Of a stretch of DNA of 45,581 nucleotides, positions 1 to 8,014 are shown in pieces. The DNA comes from CAYLUN01 sp964386865 (GTDB lineage: Bacteria; Verrucomicrobiota; Kiritimatiellia; RFP12; UBA1067): contig CAYLUN010000046.1 of assembly GCA_964386865.1 (NCBI GenBank), positions 1 through 45,581 on the forward strand, in the 5' to 3' direction. A program made the position numbers and the translations under genes. The number at the start of each line of letters is the position of its first letter. The first letter of the stretch is position 1. The notes beneath the pieces are model-generated. The model was not told the origin of the DNA, did no database searches, and was given only the letters and a program-made list of their open reading frames with translations.

Positions 1-125
1 TCAACTTGCCGGTAGAACATCGTGATCGCTTGCGTGGCGTTCAGTCCTAAACGATGAAATATGCCCTCCGCGTAGTCCTTCAGGTCGGGTTCCAGCCTAG
101 CCCGAACCATGGCTGTTTTACTCAT
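1..125 (-). CDS. RelB/DinJ-type antitoxin, partial (runs off left edge)
   Basis: The first 41 codons can be read leftward from an ATG at 125-123, preceded by a good Shine-Dalgarno GAGGTG seven bases upstream. The protein starts MSKTAMVRARLEPDLK and continues with a segment containing LGLNATQAITMFYRQV. This is the N-terminal ribbon-helix-helix pattern of RelB/DinJ antitoxins, where a short basic strand is followed by a helix that sets up an operator-binding dimer. Family members normally neutralise a YafQ/RelE-type mRNA interferase encoded just downstream, and repress their own promoter. The toxin, if present, lies outside the window. The C-terminal toxin-binding part is not visible, so the partner type is unknown. 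Confidence 0.75.
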   Translation of the reverse strand, partial: MSKTAMVRARLEPDLKDYAEGIFHRLGLNATQAITMFYRQV

Positions 126-310
126 TGTGTCACCTCACGTTCTGCACTTTTCATTGATTCATAGCGTAGCACGAATGGGATACGCGAGCAAGCCGGATCG
201 CCAACGAGATCGTCTGGCATATTGTCTGGCACAACGGCAGGAATCACCCTTGTGTGTTCATGAGGGTGCCTTACCTGGTTCGGCTTTTGGTTGCTCTTCG
301 GACACGAGGG

Positions 311-880
311 CTATCTGTCCGTGAGCCGCCCCGCCTTGCAGACGGGGCAGAGTGTCACGTCCACGCCTGTGAGCCGTAGCACGCGCTCGGGCGCGGTCTC
401 TCCCTCGGGCGGCGGCGCGGGCGGTTGCGCACTGAGGGCGGCGCGGGCCTTCTGGAAGCCCTAGGGCAGGACGTGCAGCAGGAAGTGGCCGACGAACTCC
501 GCGCACGTGAGCGTCATCTCCTTGAGCGCGTTGCCGTCGGCGCGGTCGCGCCACGCGAACGTGACATTGCCGACGCGGACGCCGAGGATACGTTGGTCGG
601 AGATGGCGACGCGGTGCGTGTAGCGCCCGAGGTAGCCGAGCGTCTGCTCCGGCGTGCCGGACGTGGCCTTGAGGTACACGTTCACCGTGCTCCAGGCCAG
701 GCGCCGCTCGGCGCCCAGCCGGGCCACGTGCCCACGGATCTGCGTGTCCGTGAGGCGGTTCGGCGGGACGCCGGGGTGCGCCCTCTCCAGATCGGCCAGT
801 GCGCCGCCGTAGGCCTTCGTTTTCTCCGCGAAACCGCGCAGCTCCATGAACTCTCGGAACCTGCTCGCCAACTCGCGCAT
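311..880 (-). pseudogene. IS91-family transposase remnant fused to tyrosine-recombinase N-terminus
   Basis: Residues 1 to about 66 read as the SAM-like core-binding domain of a phage-type integrase (MRELASRFREF..., ending LAWSTVNVYL). Immediately afterwards the frame continues as the C-terminal part of an IS91-type Y2 transposase: PEQTLGYLGRYTHRVAIS, then a segment ending FLLHVLP. There a TAG (461-463) replaces the codon that is usually Lys in HVLPKGF. Beyond it the same frame continues with GFQKARAAL and a Cys pair (CPVCKAGRL) before TAG at 311. IS91-like elements often carry a separate integrase gene next to the transposase. Here the integrase C-terminus and the transposase N-terminus, including its HUH and tyrosine motifs, are missing, so an internal deletion probably joined them. 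It is not expected to be functional. Confidence 0.75.
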
Positions 881-1125
881 GACTGACTCCCTTCTGTTGA
901 AGGCCGCGGCACTGCGCCTCGGCCGTTACGGTCGGTTCGCAGAACAGCGTGGCCTGCAGTGGGCGGCGGCGGACACGGCAAGGTGCTTTCTGGCAGACAT
1001 GGCAATCCAACAGGGCTTCGCGGCGGCTACGTTCGAGCCGTTTCGGGCTGGGCTGGACGGCCGGTTCGTGCTAGCCTATTGACCTCATATCGCCCGCAAT
1101 TGGGGGGCGCGAGAAGGGGGATGCA

Positions 1126-4100
1126 ATGGGCAGACGGACGAACCTCACTGTGATCGGAGTGTGCCTGACGGCGTTCGTCGCGGCCGCTGCGCAGCCGGCC
1201 GAGGAGAGCTATGACCGCATCTATCTGGCGTCGCGGCCGACGCTCTCGCCGGACGGCCGCCAGTTCGCCTTCGAGTGGTGCGACGGGCTGTGGCTCGCGC
1301 CCACGCAGGGCGGAACCGCCGAGGCGCTCCAGGTCACCACGTCCAAAGACGTCTGGCCGGTCTTCGCGCCGGACGGCAAGAGGATTGTGTTCCAGAGCGA
1401 CCGCGACGGCGGCTGGAAGATCTTCGAACTCAACTTGGCGGACGGCAAAACGCGCCAGGTCACGTTCCACTCCGAAGGCGCACGGCCGTATGGCTGGACG
1501 GTGGACGGCCAGTCGCTGGTCGCCACCGTCACGCGTGACCACGACGGCGTCGGGTCGGCCGAGCGCATAGCCCTGGTGCCCTGTGGCGCGCGCGCCGCGG
1601 AGACCCTCCTTTTCGGCACTTACGGCGGCGAGCCCTGCCTGTCGCCTGACGGCACGCGCCTGCTCTTCACGCGCGAGGGCGACGACCTCTACCGCCAGCG
1701 CATGCGCGGGCCGCGCGCCTCGCAGGTGTGGCTGTACGACCTGAAGGCGAAGGCCTTCACCTGCCTGGTCAGGCGCGAGACGGAAAGCCGCACGCCGCTC
1801 TGGGCGCCCGACGGGAAAGGCTTCTACTATGTGTCGGGCGAAGGCGGCGTCATGAACGTCTGGCGCCGCGAGCTGGAGGGCGGGCGCGAGACGCAGATCA
1901 CCTTCTTCAAGTCGGACTCGGTGATCCACCCGGCGCTCTCCCGCGACGGCCGCACGCTGGTCTTCCGCCACCTGTTCGACTTCTACCGCATGGATCCGAC
2001 CGAGCCGAAGCACGCGCCCGAGAAGATCGTCTTGCGCCCCGGCGCGTCCAGCCTGCGCCCGGCGTCGCGCCGCCGCTACTACAATCTCTGCTGGAACAAC
2101 GACCAGCCGGGCGACGTCACCTTCTGCGACAACGGCATGCAGATCGCCTTCACGACCGGCGGCGACCTGTGGGTGATGGACACGGTGCTGCGGGATCCGA
2201 AGCGGGTGCACGGCAGCACGCTGACGCACGAGCGCGAGTGCGTCTTTGCGCCTGACGGCCACGCGCTCTACTACCTGTCAGACCGGGGCGACGGGACCAC
2301 GCTGTGGAAGGTCACGCGCGGCGATGCGCAGAAGTTTTGGTGGGAGAACACGTCCTTCGTCGGGAGCGCGCTTCTCAGCGACGGAGCCTCGCGCAGAGGG
2401 CTGAGCGTCAGCCCGGCCGGCGACCGCCTCGCGTGGGTCGAGCCGTGCGGCAACATCGTGATTGCGGGCACGAACGGCGTCGTGACGGCCCGCTGCCGGC
2501 CCGCCTCCGGCGTGGACTCGTACGACTGGTCGCCCGACGGCAAGTGGCTGGTCGCCTCGATCGCGGACGACTACAGCAACTACGACGTCTGGATTCTGCC
2601 GACTGACGGCCAGGCCGCGCCGTACAACCTTTCGCGCCACTTCAGCTGGGACGGCCAGCCCAAGTGGTCGCCCGACGGCAAGCTGATCGCCTTCGTGGGG
2701 CAGCGCCCCCCCAACAGCGAGACCAGCCTCTTCTACGTCTGGCTGAACCGCGCGGACGAGGAGCGCAACACGCTGGACAAAAAGGTGGACGAGGCGCTCG
2801 CCGCCATGCGGAAGGAGCGGGGAAGCGACAAGAAAGAGGAGGAGCAGAAGCCGGCCGCGGCCAAGGCGGGCTCGGCCATCGACTTCGACGACCTGCACCT
2901 CCGCGTGCGCCGCGTGGAGATGTCCGACGTGACGCCGTCGTCGCCGTTCTTTTCGCACGACAGCCGCACGCTGGCCTTCGAGGCGAGGGTCCGGGGGCAA
3001 GCGGGCACTTATAAGATCGTGCTGCCGGACAAGCTGGCCCCGGAGCTGCTGACCCAGCGCCGCGGCCGCGCGATCACGTGGCTCGCGAAGGACAACCGGC
3101 TGCTGTGGATGAGCGACAACCTGCCCGCGCACTTCGAGCGGACGTTCCCGTTCTCGGCTTATCAGGAGACCGATCTGGCAGACTATCAGGAGCTCGGCTT
3201 CCTGACGGCGTGGGGCAGGCTTCGCGACTGGTACTACGATGCCGGCTACCACGGCGCGGACTGGCCTGCGCTGAAGGAGAAGTACCGGCTGGCCGCGCGG
3301 AACGCCCGCAGCCACTCGGTGTTCACGCGCGTCATTGTGCTCTTGCTCGGCGAGCTGAACTCCTCGCACCTGGGCTTCAATCCTTCGGACGCCAGCAAGA
3401 AGGAGTGGGACAAGGCTGTGGGCTTCCAGTCGTGGTTCGCGTTCACCGCGCACCTCGGCTTGCGGTTCGACCCCGAGCACGCCGGCAAAGGCTGGAAGAT
3501 CCATGAGCTGATCGAAGACGGACCGGCGGACCTCGTCACGCTGAAGCTTGCGCCCGGCGATCTCGTGCTGGCGGTTGACGGCACACCCGTCTCGCCCGAG
3601 ACCGACCCCGCGTCGGTGCTGAATGGCCCCGAGAACCGCAAGGTGGCGCTCACGGTGCAGTCCGGCACGAACGCGGTGCGCACGGTCATCATCCAGTCTG
3701 CGACCTACGCGGCGATACGCGAGAAGCAGAAGACGGCGGACTTCGAGGCTGCGCGCAAGCGCGTGCATCAAGAAGGTGGAGGCAAGCTCGGCTACCTCAA
3801 CATCCAGCGCATGAACTGGGACGACTACTACCGCTTCGAGCAGGAGATATTTGCGGAGGGCTTCGACAAGGACGGCATGGTCATCGACGTGCGCGACAAC
3901 ACGGGCGGGTTCGTCGCGGACCGCATTCTGGGCGTGCTCTGCGGCAACGTCCACTCCATCGCCGTGGCGCGCGACGCCGCGCCCGCCTACCTCTCGGGCT
4001 ACTGGGGCCGCCCGGTCTGGGACAAGCCGGTCGTGGTGCTCTGCAACCAGAACACCGCCAGCAACGGCGAGATTTTCACGCACGCGATCAAGACCCTCAA

Positions 4101-4389
4101 GCGCGGCAAGGTCGTCGGCGCTCCGACGGGCGGCGCGGTGATCGCCACGTCCGAGATGCCGCTGCTCGACGTCGGCACGCTGCGGCTGCCGCACCGCGGC
4201 TGGTTCCTCCCGGACGGCACCGACATGGAGCTGCACGGCACGCAGCCCGACGTGGTCGTCTGGCACGAGCCCGCCGACCTCATCGCCGGCGTGGACCGGC
4301 AGCTCGACGCCGCGATCCGCACGCTGAAGGAGGAAGTCGAGGCGGAAAAGAAGAAGCAGCAGCCCGTGCGGCTGAACTACGCGCGGTGA
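1126..4389 (+). CDS. Secreted tricorn-type S41 serine protease
   Basis: The 1087-residue product begins with a signal peptide (hydrophobic LTVIGVCLTAFVAAAA, then AQPAEE). Residues about 30-650 hold repeated WD40/TolB-like propeller strands with the motif SPDGR/APDGK and a charged linker near 560-580. The tricorn core follows, with ELNSSHLGF placing Ser746/747 and His748. A PDZ domain lies around 785-870, and the C-terminal S41 domain has VIDVRDNTGG and the nucleophile Ser979 in NTASNGEIF. This matches the order and spacing of archaeal tricorn (Ser745, His746, Ser965). Family members degrade oligopeptides. A signal peptide places this one outside the cytoplasm, unlike archaeal tricorn. The start is supported by an AGAAGGGGG ribosome site. 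An SGNH hydrolase follows after 10 bp. Confidence 0.9.
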   Translation: MGRRTNLTVIGVCLTAFVAAAAQPAEESYDRIYLASRPTLSPDGRQFAFEWCDGLWLAPTQGGTAEALQVTTSKDVWPVFAPDGKRIVFQSDRDGGWKIFELNLADGKTRQVTFHSEGARPYGWTVDGQSLVATVTRDHDGVGSAERIALVPCGARAAETLLFGTYGGEPCLSPDGTRLLFTREGDDLYRQRMRGPRASQVWLYDLKAKAFTCLVRRETESRTPLWAPDGKGFYYVSGEGGVMNVWRRELEGGRETQITFFKSDSVIHPALSRDGRTLVFRHLFDFYRMDPTEPKHAPEKIVLRPGASSLRPASRRRYYNLCWNNDQPGDVTFCDNGMQIAFTTGGDLWVMDTVLRDPKRVHGSTLTHERECVFAPDGHALYYLSDRGDGTTLWKVTRGDAQKFWWENTSFVGSALLSDGASRRGLSVSPAGDRLAWVEPCGNIVIAGTNGVVTARCRPASGVDSYDWSPDGKWLVASIADDYSNYDVWILPTDGQAAPYNLSRHFSWDGQPKWSPDGKLIAFVGQRPPNSETSLFYVWLNRADEERNTLDKKVDEALAAMRKERGSDKKEEEQKPAAAKAGSAIDFDDLHLRVRRVEMSDVTPSSPFFSHDSRTLAFEARVRGQAGTYKIVLPDKLAPELLTQRRGRAITWLAKDNRLLWMSDNLPAHFERTFPFSAYQETDLADYQELGFLTAWGRLRDWYYDAGYHGADWPALKEKYRLAARNARSHSVFTRVIVLLLGELNSSHLGFNPSDASKKEWDKAVGFQSWFAFTAHLGLRFDPEHAGKGWKIHELIEDGPADLVTLKLAPGDLVLAVDGTPVSPETDPASVLNGPENRKVALTVQSGTNAVRTVIIQSATYAAIREKQKTADFEAARKRVHQEGGGKLGYLNIQRMNWDDYYRFEQEIFAEGFDKDGMVIDVRDNTGGFVADRILGVLCGNVHSIAVARDAAPAYLSGYWGRPVWDKPVVVLCNQNTASNGEIFTHAIKTLKRGKVVGAPTGGAVIATSEMPLLDVGTLRLPHRGWFLPDGTDMELHGTQPDVVVWHEPADLIAGVDRQLDAAIRTLKEEVEAEKKKQQPVRLNYAR

Positions 4390-4399
4390 GGGAGGGATT

Positions 4400-5125
4400 A
4401 TGAGAAGAGGGCTGTCGCTTATAGGCTGCACGCTACTCGCGGCGTTGTCGTTGTGCGCCTCGGACGCGGCCGTCACCGTGGTCAACAAGGGTTGCTCTGG
4501 GCGCAACAGCGGGAACGCGCTGCAGCTCATCGAGAGAGAGGTGCTGCCGCTCAAGGCCCAGCATGCGGTGCTTTACTTCGGCATGAATGACGCGATGAAC
4601 TCCGGCAACCTGCTGCCGCTCGCCGAATTCGAGTCGAACATGAGGAGCCTGGCGAGGAAGCTGTCGGAGGGCGGAGCGAAGACGGTCGCGCTCGTGACGA
4701 TCAACCCCGTGATCGAGGAGTACGTGCGGGCGCGGCATCCGAAGCACCCGCAGAAGGAGGCCTTGCAGGCGCATCTGGCGGCCTACGATCAGTCCGTGCG
4801 CAAGCTCGCGAAGGAGCTGGGCCTGCCGCTCGTGGACCTGCGCGAGATCGTTGAGAAGAAGGGCGGCCCGGCCATCTCGGAAAGAAGTCTCCTCCGCTGC
4901 GAGAAGAACGGCGGCGGCAAGGATGGCGTGCATCTGACTCCGGCGGCCTATGCGCTGCTCGGCCAGCGCGTGTTCGAAGTGATCGGCGGCCGCGTGAAGC
5001 CCGGCGAGACCGTGGTCTGCTTCGGCGACAGCCTCACGTATGGAGCGGGCGCGAAGGGCGCGGGCACCGCCGCGGGCGAGACTTACCCCGCCGCCCTGCA
5101 GCAGTGCTTCGACCAGCGGAAGTAA
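4400..5125 (+). CDS. Secreted SGNH/GDSL-type hydrolase with permuted motif order
   Basis: The 241-residue protein has a signal peptide (about 1-23). SGNH blocks are present but in rotated order. Block II (VVNKGCSGRNSG, Gly34) comes directly after the signal peptide, block III (YFGMNDAMNSG, Asn63) next, and block V (DGVHLT, Asp175/His178) later. The nucleophile block I (VVCFGDSLTYGAGA, Ser211) is almost at the C-terminus. In ordinary SGNH esterases block I is first. The tail GETYPAALQQCF is what normally follows block I and precedes block II. All four catalytic blocks are therefore present once, as in a circular permutation. The likely activity is hydrolysis of an ester (acyl or acetyl group) outside the cytoplasm. 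It starts 10 bp after the tricorn-type gene, with GAGGGA upstream of its ATG, and probably shares its transcript. Confidence 0.8.
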   Translation: MRRGLSLIGCTLLAALSLCASDAAVTVVNKGCSGRNSGNALQLIEREVLPLKAQHAVLYFGMNDAMNSGNLLPLAEFESNMRSLARKLSEGGAKTVALVTINPVIEEYVRARHPKHPQKEALQAHLAAYDQSVRKLAKELGLPLVDLREIVEKKGGPAISERSLLRCEKNGGGKDGVHLTPAAYALLGQRVFEVIGGRVKPGETVVCFGDSLTYGAGAKGAGTAAGETYPAALQQCFDQRK

Positions 5126-5177
5126 GCGCGTGGCGCGTGGCCTGGCCGGCCGCCCAGGCCGCTCGGTGCCCGCTGGC

Positions 5178-6842
5178 TTAAGGCTGGGCCAACAGCGCGG
5201 CGCCCAGTTCGTCCTGGCAGCGGGCGAGCGCATCCACCACGCTGGAGTCAAAGCGCGTGCCTCGGCATCGCCGGAGTTCGCGCAGCGCCTCTTCTGCGGG
5301 TCGCGCGGCGGAATAGGGGCGGCCCGCGCGGATGGCGTCATAGGTGTCGGCCACAGCCAGAATGCGTGCGCCCAGGCTGATGCGCGCGCCCTTGAGCCCG
5401 TGCGGGTAGCCTGAGCCGTCCAGGCGCTCGTGATGGCAGAGCATGGTCTCGGCGAGCGCTTTCAAGTCCGGGCACGCCGCGAGGATGTCGTGCCCGATGC
5501 GCGCGTGCTCTTGCACGGCCTTCCGCTCCGGGGCGGTCAGCGGGCCGGCTTTCAGCAGGATCGCATCGGGAATGGCGACTTTGCCGATGTCGTGCAGCAG
5601 GGCGCTCTGGATCAGGTGGTCGACGTCGTCGGGCGGCAGCCTCAGCGCGCGTGCCAGCACCTGCGCCATCAGCGCGACCCGCCGGCAATGGGCGCCGGTC
5701 GCCGCATCGCGCGCGTCGAGCAGCGCAAGCAGCAGCTGTAAGAGCGGCCGGCGCGCGTGCACGCACACCTGTGCGCCGGGCTCGGCTGACCGCTCGTCGC
5801 CGGACGACCAGAAGGCCACGCCGTCTCTCCCGCTCTGCTTGACGCGGTAGAGCGCGCGGTCCGCCAGCTTCATCACCTGCTCGAGCGATTGGCCCGGCGC
5901 GGGCAACCCGCAGGCGGCGCCGATGGAGACGGTGATGAAGAGCTTGGCCTGCGCCTTGGAGAAATCGTGCTTCCGAACGGCCGCCAGAATACGTTCGGCC
6001 GTTCGGCGGGTGGTCTCGGCGTCGGCCGAGGGCAGCGCGACCACGAGCTCGTCGCCGCCGTAGCGGCAGATCAGGTCGGAGGCGCGCAGGCGGGATCGCA
6101 GCAGCGTGGCGCAGCCCTTGAGGATGCGGTCGCCCGCCGCGTGGCCGTGCCGGTCGTTGACCTGCTTGAAGTGGTCGATGTCGATGATCAGAAAGCCGAT
6201 GCCGCGCCCCTGGCGCTCAGCCAGCGCCTTGGCCCGCAGCAGCTCGGCGTCGAAGCCACGCCGGTTCAGCAGGCCGGTCAGCGCGTCCTCCTGCGACAGG
6301 CGCTGCAGCTTGCTCTGGCTCTTCTTGAGCGCGCGCGTGGCGGCGTCGAGCTGCTTGCAGGTGGCCTGCAGCTGCGCGTCGTGCGCGCGAAGCGTGTCCA
6401 AGGACGCCCGCAGGTCGCCCTCGAGCCGCTTCCGCTCCGTGATGTCCTCCGCGATCTTGAGGTAGTGGCGGAGGCGTCCCGCGGCGTCGCGGACGGGGGA
6501 GATGGACGCCTGCTCCCAATAGGTCTCGCCGCTCTTCTTGCGGTTGTGGAACTCGCCCGTCCAGTCTTCGCCCTTCCTCAGGTGGCGCCAGAGCGTCCGG
6601 TAGCAGGACTCCGGCATGAGCCCGGACTTCAGCAGCGAAGCCTTCTGGCCGATGGCCTCCTGTCGCGGGTACCCGGTGAGCGCGCTGAACTTCCGGTTGA
6701 CGTATTCAATGGTGCCCTCGGCGTCGGTGATGACCACGGCCGCGGGGCCGTTCATCACGGCATAGGACAACAGCTCTGAGATATCTTGTCCTGCCTTTTT
6801 GGGTGCGGCGGAGGCAGGAGTAATCGATGAACTCTTTCTCAT
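5178..6842 (-). CDS. PAS-GGDEF-HD-GYP cyclic-di-GMP signalling protein
   Basis: The product is 554 residues. A PAS domain (about 25-138; ITDAEGTIEYVNRKFSALTGY) is followed by a coiled-coil linker (138-182). The diguanylate cyclase domain (183-345) has active-site loop YGGDELVV (262-266, Leu in place of the usual final Phe) and an intact inhibitory RxxD site, Arg253-Asp256, five residues before the loop. A C-terminal HD-GYP phosphodiesterase domain (365-550) has His417-Asp418 and HHERLDGSGYPHG. No membrane segment is seen, so it is cytoplasmic. It could make or break c-di-GMP. The GGDEL form is usually tolerated, and which activity dominates cannot be read from sequence. The PilZ-GT2 gene at 18495-20132 is a plausible effector target. 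The gene is convergent with the SGNH gene, and its promoter places the transcript start at the ATG. Confidence 0.92.
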   Translation of the reverse strand: MRKSSSITPASAAPKKAGQDISELLSYAVMNGPAAVVITDAEGTIEYVNRKFSALTGYPRQEAIGQKASLLKSGLMPESCYRTLWRHLRKGEDWTGEFHNRKKSGETYWEQASISPVRDAAGRLRHYLKIAEDITERKRLEGDLRASLDTLRAHDAQLQATCKQLDAATRALKKSQSKLQRLSQEDALTGLLNRRGFDAELLRAKALAERQGRGIGFLIIDIDHFKQVNDRHGHAAGDRILKGCATLLRSRLRASDLICRYGGDELVVALPSADAETTRRTAERILAAVRKHDFSKAQAKLFITVSIGAACGLPAPGQSLEQVMKLADRALYRVKQSGRDGVAFWSSGDERSAEPGAQVCVHARRPLLQLLLALLDARDAATGAHCRRVALMAQVLARALRLPPDDVDHLIQSALLHDIGKVAIPDAILLKAGPLTAPERKAVQEHARIGHDILAACPDLKALAETMLCHHERLDGSGYPHGLKGARISLGARILAVADTYDAIRAGRPYSAARPAEEALRELRRCRGTRFDSSVVDALARCQDELGAALLAQP

Positions 6843-6848
6843 AGGTTG

Positions 6849-6877
6849 AGTATAGCCGAAAGAGCGTGCCTCGTAAA
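6849..6877 (-). promoter_or_regulatory. Putative sigma70-type promoter giving a near-leaderless c-di-GMP enzyme mRNA
   Basis: Read leftward, TTTACG (6877-6872), a 17-bp spacer and TATACT (6854-6849) resemble -35 and -10 boxes. Only six bases separate the -10 box from the ATG at 6842, and no Shine-Dalgarno sequence is present. If this promoter is used the transcript would begin at or next to the start codon. Confidence 0.4.
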
Positions 6878-6919
6878 TGGCACCCCTTGTTAAATCTCTA
6901 CCATTACGCTAGATTCTCC

Positions 6920-6948
6920 TTGTTGTGTCAAGCGGCTTCGGTTAAAAT
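6920..6948 (+). promoter_or_regulatory. Putative sigma70-type promoter for the deacetylase/beta-helix run
   Basis: TTGTTG (6920-6925), a 17-bp spacer and TAAAAT (6943-6948) stand 20 bases before the ATG at 6968. A GAGGTG ribosome site (6956-6961) lies between them. The -10 box matches consensus at five of six positions, the -35 at three. It would serve the three collinear genes to 11510. Confidence 0.45.
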
Positions 6949-6967
6949 AGAAACCGAGGTGATAAAG

Positions 6968-7984
6968 ATGAATACTGTTCAAGCACAGGTGATCAGTTTG
7001 GCTCTGCTAGCGGCGGTTTGCCTGACGGCGGCGGCTGAGGTCGAAAATCCTAGGCGGGGCGGGCTGGCGCTGCAGTTCGACGACGGCTGGGCCACCTGGC
7101 GGACGCTGGTGGCGCCGCAGCTGGCGCGGGTCGGCGGCCGGGCCACCGGCTTCGTCAACAACCAGTACCTCGGCAACGGCCGGATCAGCCTCGACGACTT
7201 GCGTGCGTTGCAGAATGAGTTCGGATGGGAGATCGGCTCGCACGCGTTCACGCACCTCAGCGCCGTCCGGTACGTGCAGCAGAAGGGCTTGAAGGCGTGG
7301 ACGGACGACCAGCTCGGGCGCTCGCTAACCGAGCTGCGCGCGGCCGGGCTGAAGGTCGGCAATCTGGTGTTTCCGTTCAACGCCTATACGCCGGAGCTCG
7401 CAGCCGCCGCCCTGACTCAAGGGATCGGCTCCTACCGCCGCGCAGACGTGCTGGCGCTCGCTGCCGGCCGCCGTGCGGACGGCTCGCTGCCGGGAACCTC
7501 GATCGACCTGACCCGCTACCTGCCGCTGGCCGTGCTCAAGCAGTGGGTGGACCTGGCGCACGAGCGCGGCCAGGTGCTCTTCCTCTACGGGCACCGGGTA
7601 CTGCCGGACGACGCGTTTGTGGTCGGGCGCGTGGCGCAGGTCTCGGCGCACGAACTGGTGCTGGAGGCCGACGTGGCCCTGCCGCAGGACGACGACGTGG
7701 TGCTGGTTCCTGACATCACGCGGCGCAGCCTGTCGGGTTCGATCGGCGGGCTCACCGTGGCGGAGGGGCGCCGCCTCCGCACGCCGGAATCGGGCCCGGA
7801 TCTGACCCGACTCACGTCGCCCGGCGCCACCTTCCTGATCGGCCCGGCCTACGGCACCCGGCTTTCTGATTTCACGGCCCTGATCGAGTACGCGGCTGCG
7901 CGCCTGACCTTCTACACCGTTTCGGAGATCGTGTCCGGCAAGCATCAGGTGCCGGACGCAAAGGCGCAAGAGGACGCGAAGTAG
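6968..7984 (+). CDS. Secreted NodB-like polysaccharide deacetylase family protein
   Basis: The 338-residue protein starts at ATG 6968 because this start has a GAGGTG site and yields a clean signal peptide (about 1-24). A longer reading frame from 6866 has no such support. The NodB-fold motifs are visible: motif 1 LQFDDGW (Asp38-Asp39) and motif 2 GSHAFTH (His92 and His96), with a following FPFNAY segment in the place of motif 3. The C-terminal third (about 205-325) is a beta-rich region not recognised as a known domain. CE4-type enzymes remove N- or O-acetyl groups from polysaccharides, and this one would act outside the cytoplasm. The substrate is unknown. It begins a run of three genes separated by about 30 bp, followed by a beta-helix protein and a second NodB-like protein. 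Confidence 0.8.
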   Translation: MNTVQAQVISLALLAAVCLTAAAEVENPRRGGLALQFDDGWATWRTLVAPQLARVGGRATGFVNNQYLGNGRISLDDLRALQNEFGWEIGSHAFTHLSAVRYVQQKGLKAWTDDQLGRSLTELRAAGLKVGNLVFPFNAYTPELAAAALTQGIGSYRRADVLALAAGRRADGSLPGTSIDLTRYLPLAVLKQWVDLAHERGQVLFLYGHRVLPDDAFVVGRVAQVSAHELVLEADVALPQDDDVVLVPDITRRSLSGSIGGLTVAEGRRLRTPESGPDLTRLTSPGATFLIGPAYGTRLSDFTALIEYAAARLTFYTVSEIVSGKHQVPDAKAQEDAK

Positions 7985-8014
7985 CCTGAGGCAGAGGGCA
8001 GAGAGGAGGCTGCA

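Noticed and set aside
846..1082. A 78-codon plus-strand frame before the tricorn-type gene
   Set aside because: It overlaps the transposase remnant at its 5' end, has no ribosome site and resembles nothing I know. It was not called as a gene.
1027..4554. Long antisense open frames on the minus strand (411 and 758 codons) opposite the tricorn-type gene
   Set aside because: They are Arg/Ala/Val-rich frames without motifs or ribosome sites, lying opposite a gene with clear catalytic motifs. They arise from GC-rich third positions.
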